From Pseudorhodoferax sp965279475 (lineage in GTDB: Bacteria > Pseudomonadota > Gammaproteobacteria > Burkholderiales > Burkholderiaceae_C): a DNA stretch of 64,000 nt. A program made the translations under genes and the position numbers. The stretch lies in contig CBDIIA010000003.1 of assembly GCA_965279475.1 (NCBI GenBank), forward strand, positions 3,658,001 to 3,722,000, written 5' to 3'. Positions within the stretch are counted from its first letter, which is position 1. Each line of letters opens with the position of its first letter. A model generated the notes under the pieces. That model was not told where the DNA came from, did not search any database, and saw only the letters and a program-made list of their open reading frames with translations. Below, piece by piece: positions 40,583 to 49,525 of the stretch.

Positions 40583-43525
40583 ATGAGCGAACCCCTGCAG
40601 CAACCGGGCCTGAACAGCCTGTCCAAGTCCTTCGAACCCGCGGCCATCGAGGCCCGATGGGAGCCGGAATGGGAGAAGCGCGGTTATGCCCGCGCCGGCC
40701 AGCGTGGCACCGGCGTACCGCAGGCGGATGCGCCGGCCTTCGCGATCCAGCTGCCGCCACCGAACGTGACCGGCACGCTGCACATGGGCCATGCGTTCAA
40801 CCAGACCATCATGGATTCGCTGACGCGCTACCACCGGATGCGCGGCTTCAACACCGTGTGGGTGCCTGGCACCGACCACGCCGGCATCGCCACGCAGATC
40901 GTCGTGGAGCGCCAGCTGCAGGAGCAGAAGATCAGCCGCCACGACCTGGGCCGCAAGAACTTCGTTGCCAAGGTGTGGGAGTGGAAGGAGCAGTCGGGCA
41001 ACACCATCACCACGCAGATGCGCCGCATGGGCGACAGCGTCGACTGGAGCCGCGAGTACTTCACGATGGACGCCAAGCTCTCGAAGGTGGTGACCAGCAC
41101 CTTCGTCAAGCTGTACCAGCAGGGCCTGATCTACCGCGGCAAGCGGCTGGTGAACTGGGATCCGGTGCTGCAGAGCGCCGTGAGCGACCTGGAGGTGGAA
41201 AGCGTCGAGTCCGATGGGCAGATGCACTACATCACCTACCCGTTCGCCGACGGCCCGCAGCTGATCGACGGCGTGCTGCAGCGCGGCATGACGATCGCGA
41301 CCACCCGGCCCGAGACCATGCTGGCCGACGGCGCGCTGGCCGTGCACCCGGAAGACCCGCGCTACCAGCACCTGCTGGGCAAGCTGGTCGACCTGCCCTT
41401 GTGCGACCGGCGCATCCCCATCATCGCCGACGACTTCGTCGACCGCGCGTTCGGCAGCGGCTGCGTCAAGATCACCGGCGCGCACGACTTCAACGACTAC
41501 GCCTGCGCCCAGCGCCACAACATTCCGCTGATCACGATCTTCACGCTCGACGCCAAGGTCAACGAGAACGGCCCGGTGGCCTACCAGGGCATGGACCGTT
41601 TCGTCGCCCGCAAGGCGGTGATCAAGGACCTGGCTGAGCAGGGCTTCCTGGTCGAGAGCAAGCCGCACAAGCTGATGCTGCCGATCTGCGCCCGCACCGG
41701 CCAGGTGGTGGAGCCGATGCTGACCGACCAGTGGTTCGTCGCCATGACCAAGGTCAGCGAGCAGGATCCGACCGGCAAGAGCATCGCGCAGAAGGCCATC
41801 GACGCGGTGAAGACGGGCGAGGTGCGCTTCGTGCCCGAGAACTGGGTCAACACCTACGACCAGTGGATGAACAACATCCAGGACTGGTGCATCAGCCGCC
41901 AGCTCTGGTGGGGGCATCAGATTCCTGCCTGGTACGACGAGGACGGCCGTGTCTACGTGGCCGCCAGCGAGGCCGACGCCCAGGCCCAGGCGCCGGGCAA
42001 GACGCTGCGGCGTGACGAGGACGTGCTGGACACCTGGTACTCGTCGGCGCTGGTGCCCTTCTCCACGATGGGATGGCCCGAAGCGCTGGACGACAGCAGC
42101 GCCACCAAGGACTACGACCTGTACCTGCCCTCCACCGTGCTGGTGACCGGCTACGACATCATCTTCTTCTGGGTGGCCCGGATGATCATGATGACGACGC
42201 ACTTCACCGGCCGCGTGCCGTTCAAGCACGTCTACATCCACGGCCTGGTGCGTGACGCGCAGGGCAAGAAGATGAGCAAGAGCGAGGGCAATGTGCTGGA
42301 CCCGGTCGACCTGATCGACGGCATCGAACTCGCGCCGCTGCTGGGTAAACGCACGACCGGCCTGCGCAAGCCCGAGACCGCGCCGCAGGTGCGCAAGAAC
42401 ACCGAGAAGGAGTTTCCCGAGGGCATCCCCGCCTATGGCGCCGATGCGCTGCGTTTCACGTTCGCCGCGCTGGCCTCGCTGGGCCGCAGCATCAACTTCG
42501 ACAGCAAGCGCTGCGAGGGCTACCGCAACTTCTGCAACAAGCTGTGGAACGCGACGCGCTTCGTGCTGATGCATTGCGAGGGCCAGGACTGCGGCCTGAA
42601 AGAGCACACGAAAGCCGAATGCCAACCGGGTGGCCCGTTCCACAACTACATGCGCTTCAGCCAGCCCGACCGCTGGATCAGCTCGGTGCTGCAGAAGGTC
42701 GAGGCCGACGTCGCCAGGGGCTTCGAGGAGTACCGGCTCGACAACGTGGCCAACACGCTCTACGACTTCGTCTGGAACGAGTTCTGCGACTGGTATCTGG
42801 AGATCGCCAAGGTGCAGATCCAGACCGGCGACGAGTCGCAGAAACGCGCCACGCGCCGCACGCTGATCCGCACGCTGGAGGCCATCCTGCGGCTGGCGCA
42901 CCCGGTGATCCCGTTCATCACCGAAGAGCTGTGGCAGAAGGTGGCCCCCGTGGCCGGCGTCTTGTCGCCGGCCACTGCACAGTCTTCCGGTATCCCGGCC
43001 GAATCGGTCAGCATCGCGCGTTACCCCGAGACCCAGCCGAACAAGATCGACGAAGCCGCCATTGCCTACGTGGTGCGGCTGAAGTCCGTCGTCGACGCCT
43101 GCCGCAACCTGCGCGGCGAAATGAACGTATCGCCGGCCACGCGTTTGCCGCTGTATGTGGTGGGCGATGCCGACTTCATGCGCCAGGCCGCACCGGTGCT
43201 GCAGGCACTGGCCAAGCTGTCCGAAGTGAAGGTGTTCGACGACGAGGCCGCCTGGCAGGCGGCCGCCCAGGCGGCGCCGGTCGCCATCGTCGGCGAGGCC
43301 CGCGTCTGCCTGCACATGGAGGTCGACGTGCCGGCTGAACGCGCGCGCCTGGGCAAGGAAGTGACGCGGCTCGAAGGCGAGATCGGCAAGGTGCACGGCA
43401 AGCTCGGCAACGAGGCATTCGTGGCCAAGGCGCCGCCGGCCGTCATTGCGCAGGAACGCAAGCGCCTGGAGGATTTCTCGGGTGCGTTACAAAGGCTGCG
43501 CGACCAGCTTGTACGATTGGGCTGA
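40583..43525 (+). CDS. valS: Valyl-tRNA synthetase
   Basis: A 980-residue class I synthetase charging tRNA-Val. The HIGH motif is H67-M-G-H70 in PPNVTGTLHMGHAF and the KMSKS motif is at residues 563-567. The editing (CP1) domain and the C-terminal coiled coil (VTRLEGEIGKVHGKL) are present, so it is full length. The start is the ATG at 40583; the frame is open for 18 more codons upstream, but these are low in protein character. Confidence 0.97.
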   Translation: MSEPLQQPGLNSLSKSFEPAAIEARWEPEWEKRGYARAGQRGTGVPQADAPAFAIQLPPPNVTGTLHMGHAFNQTIMDSLTRYHRMRGFNTVWVPGTDHAGIATQIVVERQLQEQKISRHDLGRKNFVAKVWEWKEQSGNTITTQMRRMGDSVDWSREYFTMDAKLSKVVTSTFVKLYQQGLIYRGKRLVNWDPVLQSAVSDLEVESVESDGQMHYITYPFADGPQLIDGVLQRGMTIATTRPETMLADGALAVHPEDPRYQHLLGKLVDLPLCDRRIPIIADDFVDRAFGSGCVKITGAHDFNDYACAQRHNIPLITIFTLDAKVNENGPVAYQGMDRFVARKAVIKDLAEQGFLVESKPHKLMLPICARTGQVVEPMLTDQWFVAMTKVSEQDPTGKSIAQKAIDAVKTGEVRFVPENWVNTYDQWMNNIQDWCISRQLWWGHQIPAWYDEDGRVYVAASEADAQAQAPGKTLRRDEDVLDTWYSSALVPFSTMGWPEALDDSSATKDYDLYLPSTVLVTGYDIIFFWVARMIMMTTHFTGRVPFKHVYIHGLVRDAQGKKMSKSEGNVLDPVDLIDGIELAPLLGKRTTGLRKPETAPQVRKNTEKEFPEGIPAYGADALRFTFAALASLGRSINFDSKRCEGYRNFCNKLWNATRFVLMHCEGQDCGLKEHTKAECQPGGPFHNYMRFSQPDRWISSVLQKVEADVARGFEEYRLDNVANTLYDFVWNEFCDWYLEIAKVQIQTGDESQKRATRRTLIRTLEAILRLAHPVIPFITEELWQKVAPVAGVLSPATAQSSGIPAESVSIARYPETQPNKIDEAAIAYVVRLKSVVDACRNLRGEMNVSPATRLPLYVVGDADFMRQAAPVLQALAKLSEVKVFDDEAAWQAAAQAAPVAIVGEARVCLHMEVDVPAERARLGKEVTRLEGEIGKVHGKLGNEAFVAKAPPAVIAQERKRLEDFSGALQRLRDQLVRLG

Positions 43526-43630
43526 CAGCGGCGGCGCCCTTCTGCTGGCATGCAGTTTGCTGCTGAAGGGGTAGGCTAGCGCGTTTTGCTTTTTCCAACC
43601 TCCTCCCAGTGAAAGCGAGTCCGGCACACC

Positions 43631-44536
43631 ATGTCCAGCTACCAAAAAAGCGTCAACAAAGCGGTCTTCCCGGTCGCGGGTCTCGGCACCCGGTTCCTGC
43701 CGGCCACCAAGGCCCAGCCCAAGGAGATGCTGCCGGTGGTCGACAAGCCGCTGATCCAGTACGCGGTGGAGGAGGCCTACGCGGCCGGCATCCGCCAGAT
43801 GATTTTCGTGACCGGGCGTAACAAACGCGCCATCGAAGACCACTTCGACACGGCCTACGAACTCGAGAGTGAACTCGAGAGCAACGACAAGAAGGAACTG
43901 CTCGCGCTGGTGCGTTCGGTCTCGCCGGAAGACATGCACTGCTCGTTTGTTCGCCAGCCGCGCTCGCTGGGCCTGGGCCATGCCGTGCTGTGTGCCGAGC
44001 ATCTGGTCGGCGACGAACCCTTCGCCGTGCTGCTGGCGGACGACCTGATGATCGGGCCGGCCAAGGGCCAGCCGGTGCTGGCGCAGATGACGGCGGCTTT
44101 CGGCCGCTGGGGCACGTCGATGATCGCCGTGCAGGAAGTGCCGCTCGAGCAGGTGCGCCGTTACGGCATCGTGGCCGGCGAGGCCGTGCCCAATGCCGAG
44201 GGCGGCCGCATGATCAAGGTCAGCCACATGGTGGAGAAACCCAAGCCCGAGGCCGCACCGTCGCGCATAGGTGTGGCCGGGCGCTACATCCTGACGCCGG
44301 CCGTGTTCAGCCATATCCGCAACCAGCCGCGCGGTGCCGGCGGCGAGATCCAGTTGACCGACGGCATTGCCGGCCTGCTGGCGACAGAGATCGTGCACGC
44401 CTACCAGTACGAAGGCAAACGTTTCGATTGCGGCAGCAAGCACGGTTTTCTCGAGGCCACCGTCGAGCTGGCCCTGCAGCACCCGGAAGTGGGCGAAGGT
44501 TTCCGCACCTACCTGAACAATTTGCTGAAGACCTGA
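43631..44536 (+). CDS. galU: UTP-glucose-1-phosphate uridylyltransferase
   Basis: A 301-residue GalU, making UDP-glucose for envelope and capsule polysaccharides. The nucleotide-binding motif AVFPVAGLGTRFLPATKAQPKEMLPVVDKPLIQ is contiguous from residue 11, with ADDLMIG and the C-terminal KRFDCGSKHGFLEATVE. It lies 105 bp after valS with no terminator visible between. Confidence 0.96.
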   Translation: MSSYQKSVNKAVFPVAGLGTRFLPATKAQPKEMLPVVDKPLIQYAVEEAYAAGIRQMIFVTGRNKRAIEDHFDTAYELESELESNDKKELLALVRSVSPEDMHCSFVRQPRSLGLGHAVLCAEHLVGDEPFAVLLADDLMIGPAKGQPVLAQMTAAFGRWGTSMIAVQEVPLEQVRRYGIVAGEAVPNAEGGRMIKVSHMVEKPKPEAAPSRIGVAGRYILTPAVFSHIRNQPRGAGGEIQLTDGIAGLLATEIVHAYQYEGKRFDCGSKHGFLEATVELALQHPEVGEGFRTYLNNLLKT

Positions 44537-44541
44537 CCCCG

Positions 44542-44563
44542 GCGTGACGCACGGGCGTCACGC
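44542..44563 (+). terminator. Hairpin between galU and the phosphodiesterase gene
   Basis: GCGTGACG and CGTCACGC are perfect 8-bp arms around a 6-base loop, just after the galU stop. No T-run follows, so it may be a Rho-assisted end or an mRNA-stabilising hairpin. Confidence 0.4.
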
Positions 44564-44602
44564 GCAGGCCGTAGCATCGGGCGCTTCACACAGGAGAAGT
44601 GC

Positions 44603-45820
44603 ATGCGCCCGAACACGATCGATTCCCTTGGTTTCCCGGCCAGCGCCCTCGCCCTTGCCGCCGGCTTCGCCCTCTCGGGCTGCGGCATGCTCGGCGGCGG
44701 CAGCGCAGCCCTGCCCACACTGGACGGCAAGGTCCCGCTGGTGATCGCGCACCGTGGTGCGTCCGGGTATCTGCCCGAGGAGACGCTCGAAGCCTACACG
44801 CGCGCGATTGCGCTCGGCGCCGACGTCATCGAGATGGACCTGGTCGTCACGAAGGACGGCGTGCTGATCACCCGGCACGACCCGAATCTCGCCACCAGCA
44901 CCGACGTCGCCAGACACCCCGAGTTCGCCGCGCGCAAGAAGACCATCCAAGTCGATGGCGAGACGCAGACCGGCTGGTTCAGCGACGACTTCACGCTGGC
45001 CGAAGTCAAGACGCTGGGCGCGATCTCGACCGATGCCGAGCGGCCGCAGCAGTTCAATGGCCAGTTCAAGGTGCCAACCTTCCAGGAGGTCGTCGACCTG
45101 GCCAAACGCCAATCGGTCGAGACCGGCCGCACCATCGCGATCTACCCGGAAACCAAGAACCCGACCTACTTCCGCGAGCTGGGCCTGCCGATGGAGGACA
45201 AGCTGATCGCGATGATCCAGGCCGCCGGCTGGAACAGCAAGACAGCGCCGATCTACGTGCAGTCGTTCGAGCCCGGCAGCCTGAAGTACATGAAGAGCAA
45301 GGGCCTGAATACGCGGCTGATCCAGCTGATCGACGGCGACAGCGTCGACCTGCGCACCGGTGCCGTCACCTTTGCCGCGCCGCCCAGCGACCGGCCTTTC
45401 GACTGGACCCGCGCTGGCGACAAGCGTTATTTCGATGCGATGGTCACGCCGCAGGGGCTGGCCGAGATCAGGACCTATGCCGACGGCATCGGGCCCTGGA
45501 AGCGTTTCATCGTCGGTGTCAAGGGCACGGTGGGTGCCGACGGCAAGCCGATGGACATGAACGGCGACGGCAAGGTCAACGATGCGGACGCCACCTCGAT
45601 GGCCGCCACGACACTGGTGGCCGATGCACACAGGCTGGGGCTGTTCGTGCATCCCTTCACGTTCCGCAACGAGTCGCGGCGCCTGGCGGCGGACTATAAG
45701 GGCGATGCGAAGAACGAGTACACGGCCTATTACGCGCTGGGGGTGGACGGGGTGTTCACCGACTTCACCGATACGGCGCTGGCGGCGCGGGCGGAGTGGT
45801 TGAAGAAGAACGGGCGGTGA
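44603..45820 (+). CDS. glpQ: Glycerophosphodiester phosphodiesterase lipoprotein (GlpQ-like)
   Basis: A 405-residue GDPD. It has a lipoprotein signal (ASALALAAGFALSGC, lipobox LSGC), then the catalytic IAHRGASGYLPEETLEAY and EMDLVVTKDGVLITRHDP, the active-site His and Glu/Asp set. It would release glycerol-3-phosphate from phospholipid head groups in the periplasm. A canonical calcium-loop (D318-x-N-x-D-G to D329, dockerin/EF-hand-like) lies in a late insert; GlpQ enzymes are calcium-dependent. AGGAG precedes the ATG. Confidence 0.9.
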   Translation: MRPNTIDSLGFPASALALAAGFALSGCGMLGGGSAALPTLDGKVPLVIAHRGASGYLPEETLEAYTRAIALGADVIEMDLVVTKDGVLITRHDPNLATSTDVARHPEFAARKKTIQVDGETQTGWFSDDFTLAEVKTLGAISTDAERPQQFNGQFKVPTFQEVVDLAKRQSVETGRTIAIYPETKNPTYFRELGLPMEDKLIAMIQAAGWNSKTAPIYVQSFEPGSLKYMKSKGLNTRLIQLIDGDSVDLRTGAVTFAAPPSDRPFDWTRAGDKRYFDAMVTPQGLAEIRTYADGIGPWKRFIVGVKGTVGADGKPMDMNGDGKVNDADATSMAATTLVADAHRLGLFVHPFTFRNESRRLAADYKGDAKNEYTAYYALGVDGVFTDFTDTALAARAEWLKKNGR

Positions 45821-45860
45821 CCGGCCCTCCTCGGAGAGTGCGGTAGATCAACCGCTTTTC

Positions 45861-45891
45861 AAAGTTTCCGCCCATCGAGGGCGGAAACTTT
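45861..45891. terminator. Perfect 13-bp hairpin between convergent genes
   Basis: AAAGTTTCCGCCC and GGGCGGAAACTTT pair exactly around a 5-base loop. The hairpin lies between the ends of the GlpQ-like gene and tusA, so it can serve both strands. T-richness is limited to the arm ends. Confidence 0.6.
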
Positions 45892-45949
45892 ACCGGCCGC
45901 TTCGCTGGGCGATCCCGCTGCGCGGGGCCCTCGCCCTTCGCGCCGCTGC

Positions 45950-46177
45950 CTACCGCCGCCGGAGCACATGAATGAAGTCTGTCCCGGCGGTCTGTTGCTC
46001 GACCAGTTCGTTGCCCGTCTGCTTGGCAAAGGCCTGGAAGTCGCGCACCGATCCGGCGTCCGTCGCCACCACCTTGAGCAACTGGCCGCTCTGCATGTCG
46101 GTCAGCGCCTTTTTCGCCTTCAGGATGGGCAAGGGGCAGTTCAGGCCGCGGGTATCGATCTCTTTGTTGACGTCCAT
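45950..46177 (-). CDS. tusA: TusA-family sulfurtransferase
   Basis: A 75-residue protein with the TusA signature: DTRGLNCPLPILKAKKAL, catalytic C14 within CPxP. Members carry persulfide sulfur for tRNA thiolation, cofactors or oxidation of reduced sulfur. The usual tus operon is absent, so it may be a general sulfur carrier. The cysM gene on the same strand is close by. Confidence 0.88.
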   Translation of the reverse strand: MDVNKEIDTRGLNCPLPILKAKKALTDMQSGQLLKVVATDAGSVRDFQAFAKQTGNELVEQQTAGTDFIHVLRRR

Positions 46178-46203
46178 GGGGTTTCCTCGCTAAGACCGCG
46201 ATT

Positions 46204-46734
46204 CTAGGAGCGCCGGCTCCACTCGATGAACTCGGGCGTGTAGCCGCGCGAGCGCAACCAGTCGGCCAGCGCATAGCCGGTGCCGGCGGGCCAGCACTTC
46301 ACGTCTTCCGGTGCATAGAGTTTGTAGTCGACCAGTTCGGGCGACAACCGCACCTCGCCATCGGCCACGGCGTGGTAGGCGATGATGATCTGGTTCATGC
46401 GCTGGAAGTCGTAGACGCCGATCAGCTTGAGTGCGCTGGTGTCGAGCGAGGTCTCTTCCTTGATCTCGCGGGCGATGCCGCCTTCGGGCGTCTCGCCAGC
46501 CTCCATGAAGCCGGTGATCAGCCCATACATCTTGCCCGGCCAGGCCGCGTTGCGCGCCAGCAGGATCTGGCCCCGGTACTCGACCACCGCGGCGAGCACC
46601 GGCGTCGGGTTGTTCCAGTGCGTGAAGCCGCACGCCGGGCAGCGCAACCGCTCCTTGTCGCCGCCGTCCTCGGGCTGGCTGATCAGGACCAGCGGCGTGG
46701 CGCAGTTCGGGCAGAAGTTGAACGCGGTGGCCAT
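46204..46734 (-). CDS. Nudix hydrolase with N-terminal zinc ribbon
   Basis: A 176-residue protein. The N-terminus has two CxxC pairs (FCPNC, RCPAC) that form a zinc ribbon, and the Nudix box is GFMEAGETPEGGIAREIKEET. This is the NudC-like architecture but short, without the NudC N-terminal domain; NAD(H) or ADP-sugar pyrophosphatase activity is plausible. The stop of cysM lies 12 bp upstream. Confidence 0.85.
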   Translation of the reverse strand: MATAFNFCPNCATPLVLISQPEDGGDKERLRCPACGFTHWNNPTPVLAAVVEYRGQILLARNAAWPGKMYGLITGFMEAGETPEGGIAREIKEETSLDTSALKLIGVYDFQRMNQIIIAYHAVADGEVRLSPELVDYKLYAPEDVKCWPAGTGYALADWLRSRGYTPEFIEWSRRS

Positions 46735-46746
46735 GTCACCGCCGCC

Positions 46747-47649
46747 TCAAGCGGGGAAGACGCCGGTGGAAAGGTAGCGGTCGCCGCGGTCACAGACGAC
46801 GAACACGATGGTCGCGTTCTTCTCGCGCTGCGCAATCTGCTGCGCGACCCAGCAGGCGCCGGCGGCGGAGATGCCGGCGAAGATGCCTTCCTCGCGCGCC
46901 ATCCGGCGGCACATCTCTTCGGCATCGTCCTGGCTCACGTAGGCCAGTTCATCGACCAGGCTCGCGTCGTAGATCTTGGGCAGGTATTCCTGCGGCCACT
47001 TGCGGATGCCGGGAATGCGCGACCCCTCGTTCGGCTGCGCACCGATGATCTGGATCTTGGGGTTCTTTTCCTTCAGGAAACGCGACACACCGGTGATCGT
47101 GCCGGTCGTGCCCATCGCGCTGACGAAGTGCGTGACCTTGCCGCGCGTGTCCTTCCAGATCTCGGGGCCCGTGGTCTCGTAGTGGATGCGCGGGTTGTCG
47201 GGGTTGGAGAACTGGTCGAGCACCCGGCCCTTGCCGTCGCGCTGCATCTGCTCGGCCAGGTCGCGCGCGTATTCCATGCCACCGCTCTTGGGCGTCAGCA
47301 GCAGTTCGGCGCCGAACGCCTTCATCGTCTGCGCGCGTTCGATGGACAGATCCTCCGGCATGATCAGCAGCATGCGGTAACCCTTGATCGCCGCCGCCAT
47401 CGCCAGAGCGATGCCGGTGTTGCCGGAAGTCGCCTCGATCAGTGTGTCGCCGGGCTTGATCTCGCCGCGCTCTTCCGCACGGCGGATCATCGAGACCGCC
47501 GGCCGATCTTTCACGGACCCGGCGGGGTTGTTGCCCTCGAGCTTGCCCAGCACCACATTGCCCCGTGCCGCATTGTCGGCAGCGCCGATGCGCTGCAGTG
47601 CCACCATCGGCGTGTTGCCGATCGCGTCTTCGATGGTTGGATATTGCAT
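46747..47649 (-). CDS. cysM: Cysteine synthase B
   Basis: A 300-residue PLP enzyme forming cysteine from O-acetylserine and sulfide or thiosulfate. The PLP lysine is K47 in NPAGSVKDRPA. The substrate loop EATSGNTGIALA and the phosphate-binding SAMGTTGTITG are present. IRKWPQEYLP and the shorter length favour CysM over CysK. The frame is open upstream through the tRNA-Leu region, but MQYPTIED is the natural start. The Nudix and tusA genes follow in the same direction. Confidence 0.94.
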   Translation of the reverse strand: MQYPTIEDAIGNTPMVALQRIGAADNAARGNVVLGKLEGNNPAGSVKDRPAVSMIRRAEERGEIKPGDTLIEATSGNTGIALAMAAAIKGYRMLLIMPEDLSIERAQTMKAFGAELLLTPKSGGMEYARDLAEQMQRDGKGRVLDQFSNPDNPRIHYETTGPEIWKDTRGKVTHFVSAMGTTGTITGVSRFLKEKNPKIQIIGAQPNEGSRIPGIRKWPQEYLPKIYDASLVDELAYVSQDDAEEMCRRMAREEGIFAGISAAGACWVAQQIAQREKNATIVFVVCDRGDRYLSTGVFPA

Positions 47650-47770
47650 CACACGCACTGTGCCATAATTTGCGGCTGCGCTCAGCGCCCCGGAACAATG
47701 GGTCAACCCGTTCCGACAGGGACGAGGACGCGCAGCCAGAAGGCCAGCCAACGCAGCCTTTTCGGCATCT

Positions 47771-47855
47771 GCCTCGGTGGTGGAATTGGTAGACGCGCTG
47801 GACTCAAAATCCTGTACCGAAAGGTGTGCCGGTTCGATTCCGGCCCGAGGCACCA
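47771..47855 (+). tRNA. tRNA-Leu (anticodon CAA)
   Basis: 85 nt including the encoded CCA. The acceptor stem GCCTCGG/CCGAGGC is perfect. The D arm has AATTGGTAGAC, the anticodon loop is CTCAAAA (CAA), and there is a long variable arm ACC-GAAA-GGT typical of Leu tRNAs. The T arm is GCCGG-TTCGATT-CCGGC. The anticodon stem has one T-T mismatch (28-42). It is divergent from cysM and followed by a strong terminator. Confidence 0.95.
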
Positions 47856-47860
47856 GATTC

Positions 47861-47895
47861 AAGGCCGGAAGCTTTCAAGAGCTTCCGGCCTTTTT
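47861..47895 (+). terminator. Rho-independent terminator of tRNA-Leu
   Basis: AAGGCCGGAAGCT pairs exactly with AGCTTCCGGCCTT around TTCAAG, followed by a T-run (47891-47895). It lies 5 bp after the tRNA end. Confidence 0.93.
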
Positions 47896-48077
47896 CATTT
47901 CCTCTTCGCAAACCTTCGTTGTCCGCGTTGCGGTGCGTTGACTCTTGGCTGCCTGAGCGCACGCCGCTGGTTGCCGAAGCCGCCAAACGTGTCCCCGTGC
48001 TCCGGAAACCAGGCCTCACAAGATCCTGCGGTGTGCCAACTATTTAATACCGCCGCCGCAAACACCATGCAACAATG

Positions 48078-48114
48078 AAACAAATAGTTTGTTTTGCATA
48101 CATTTATACAAAAC
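48078..48114 (+). promoter_or_regulatory. AT-rich regulatory region ahead of the T6SS genes
   Basis: In an AT-rich island, AAACAAA-TAG-TTTGTTT (48078-48094) is a perfect inverted repeat, overlapped by GTTTTG (48091-48096) with its inverted copy CAAAAC (48109-48114). TTTATAC (48103-48109) could be a -10. The ATG of tssL follows at 48145. Such low-GC blocks are typical H-NS/MvaT-type targets at T6SS promoters. The preceding 47896-48077 shows nothing I can name. Confidence 0.45.
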
Positions 48115-48144
48115 AAGAAGTGTTTATTGATTGCCTGGACATCC

Positions 48145-49461
48145 ATGACTTCACACTCCATCGGGCACCCGTGGCATCCAGCCGGCGCCGCAGAGGCATC
48201 GGGCCAGACTGCCGCGTTCACCAACGACGCCACGGTCATCCCCCACGCACACGTGGCGGCCGCGGTCCTGCCGCTGGAGTTGCCGCCACCGGCCGACACC
48301 GCGCCCCGTCTGGCACAGATCCACTCGGCCCGCAATGCCTTCCTCGCCGCCGCCGGTCCGCTGCTGCGCGCCCAGGCCGACATGCCCAAGGAACTGGACA
48401 ACCAGGGCATGCAAGGCCTGCGCGTGGTGCTCGAGGAAGAGGTCAAGACGTTCTCCCGGCTCTGCGAGCAGGCCAATCTGCGACGCGAGCACATGCTGGC
48501 TGTGCGTTATGCCCTGTGCACGGCATTGGACGAGGCAGCAAGTTTGCGCCCCTGGGGCGGTGGCACCGGCGGCAGCACGGGGCCTTGGTCCGAGCATGCG
48601 TTGCTGCAGACCTTTCACCAGGAAGGTGACGGCGGCGACAAGGTGTTCCTGCTGATCGGCCGTTTGGCGGCCAACCCACAGGAGCATCTGCCGGTCCTGG
48701 AGGTGATGCTGCACATCCTGGGCCTGGGCTTCATGGGCCACTACCGCACGCAGACCGATGGCGCGCGGATGGTCGAGACGATCCGCAACCGCCTCTACAC
48801 CCTGCTCGCCGCCGCCCGCGACACCGTTCCGCGCGAGTTGTCGCCCCATTGGCGGGGCGTGGTCGAAGGCCGGTTCCGCTTGCTGCGCAGCGTGCCGGTG
48901 TGGGTGAGTGCCAGTGTGCTGGGCCTGTCGTTGCTGGGCTTGTTCGCCTGGTACAAGTACCAGCTGGTCGCCGAAACGCAGGTGGTTGCCCAACGCATTC
49001 GCGACATTGGCAAGCAGATGCCGGTGGCCAAGCGCTTGCGCCTGAAGGAGCTGCTGGCCAACGAGATCGCCGCCGGCCGCGTCAACGTGGACGAAGACGA
49101 CGTGAAGAGCAAGGTCACGTTCCGCGGCGACGACATGTTCCTGCCTGGCCAGGCGCTGGTGAATCCGCGCATGGGCCCGATGCTGGACAAGGTAGCCGCC
49201 GGCATCAACGAAGTGACCGGGGCGGTCGAAGTGATCGGCCACAGCGACAACCAGCCGATCGCCACGCGCGAGTTCCCCGACAACACGACGCTGTCGCGTC
49301 GACGCGCGCAGGAAGTGGTCGATGCGCTGCGCGGCAAGACCGTCGATCCGGCGCGTCTCACGACCACCGGCATGGGCGCCACCCAGCCCGTGACGGAGAA
49401 CGCCACCCTCGCCGGCCGTGCGCGCAATCGCCGTGTCGAGATCGTGGTGCAAGCCCAATGA
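48145..49461 (+). CDS. tssL: T6SS TssL (DotU/IcmH) with C-terminal OmpA domain
   Basis: A 438-residue extended TssL. The DotU domain (about residues 60-235) has RNAFLAAAGPLL, YALCTALDEAA and LGLGFMGHYR. One transmembrane helix is near 252-272 (VWVSASVLGLSLLGLFAWY). The periplasmic OmpA-like peptidoglycan-binding domain (330-438) has VIGHSDNQPI and LSRRRAQEVV. It anchors the T6SS membrane complex with TssM. The N-terminal Ala/Pro-rich tail is variable. Confidence 0.93.
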   Translation: MTSHSIGHPWHPAGAAEASGQTAAFTNDATVIPHAHVAAAVLPLELPPPADTAPRLAQIHSARNAFLAAAGPLLRAQADMPKELDNQGMQGLRVVLEEEVKTFSRLCEQANLRREHMLAVRYALCTALDEAASLRPWGGGTGGSTGPWSEHALLQTFHQEGDGGDKVFLLIGRLAANPQEHLPVLEVMLHILGLGFMGHYRTQTDGARMVETIRNRLYTLLAAARDTVPRELSPHWRGVVEGRFRLLRSVPVWVSASVLGLSLLGLFAWYKYQLVAETQVVAQRIRDIGKQMPVAKRLRLKELLANEIAAGRVNVDEDDVKSKVTFRGDDMFLPGQALVNPRMGPMLDKVAAGINEVTGAVEVIGHSDNQPIATREFPDNTTLSRRRAQEVVDALRGKTVDPARLTTTGMGATQPVTENATLAGRARNRRVEIVVQAQ

Positions 49462-49525
49462 AGGCACCCATCCCACCCACCCGTTCACGCTCCGCGATCT
49501 TGCGGACCTTGCAGGACACCCCATC

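Noticed and set aside
47771..48150. Integrative element with tRNA-Leu as attachment site
   Set aside because: No integrase, and no repeated 3' tRNA end was found downstream; the T6SS genes have native codon use.
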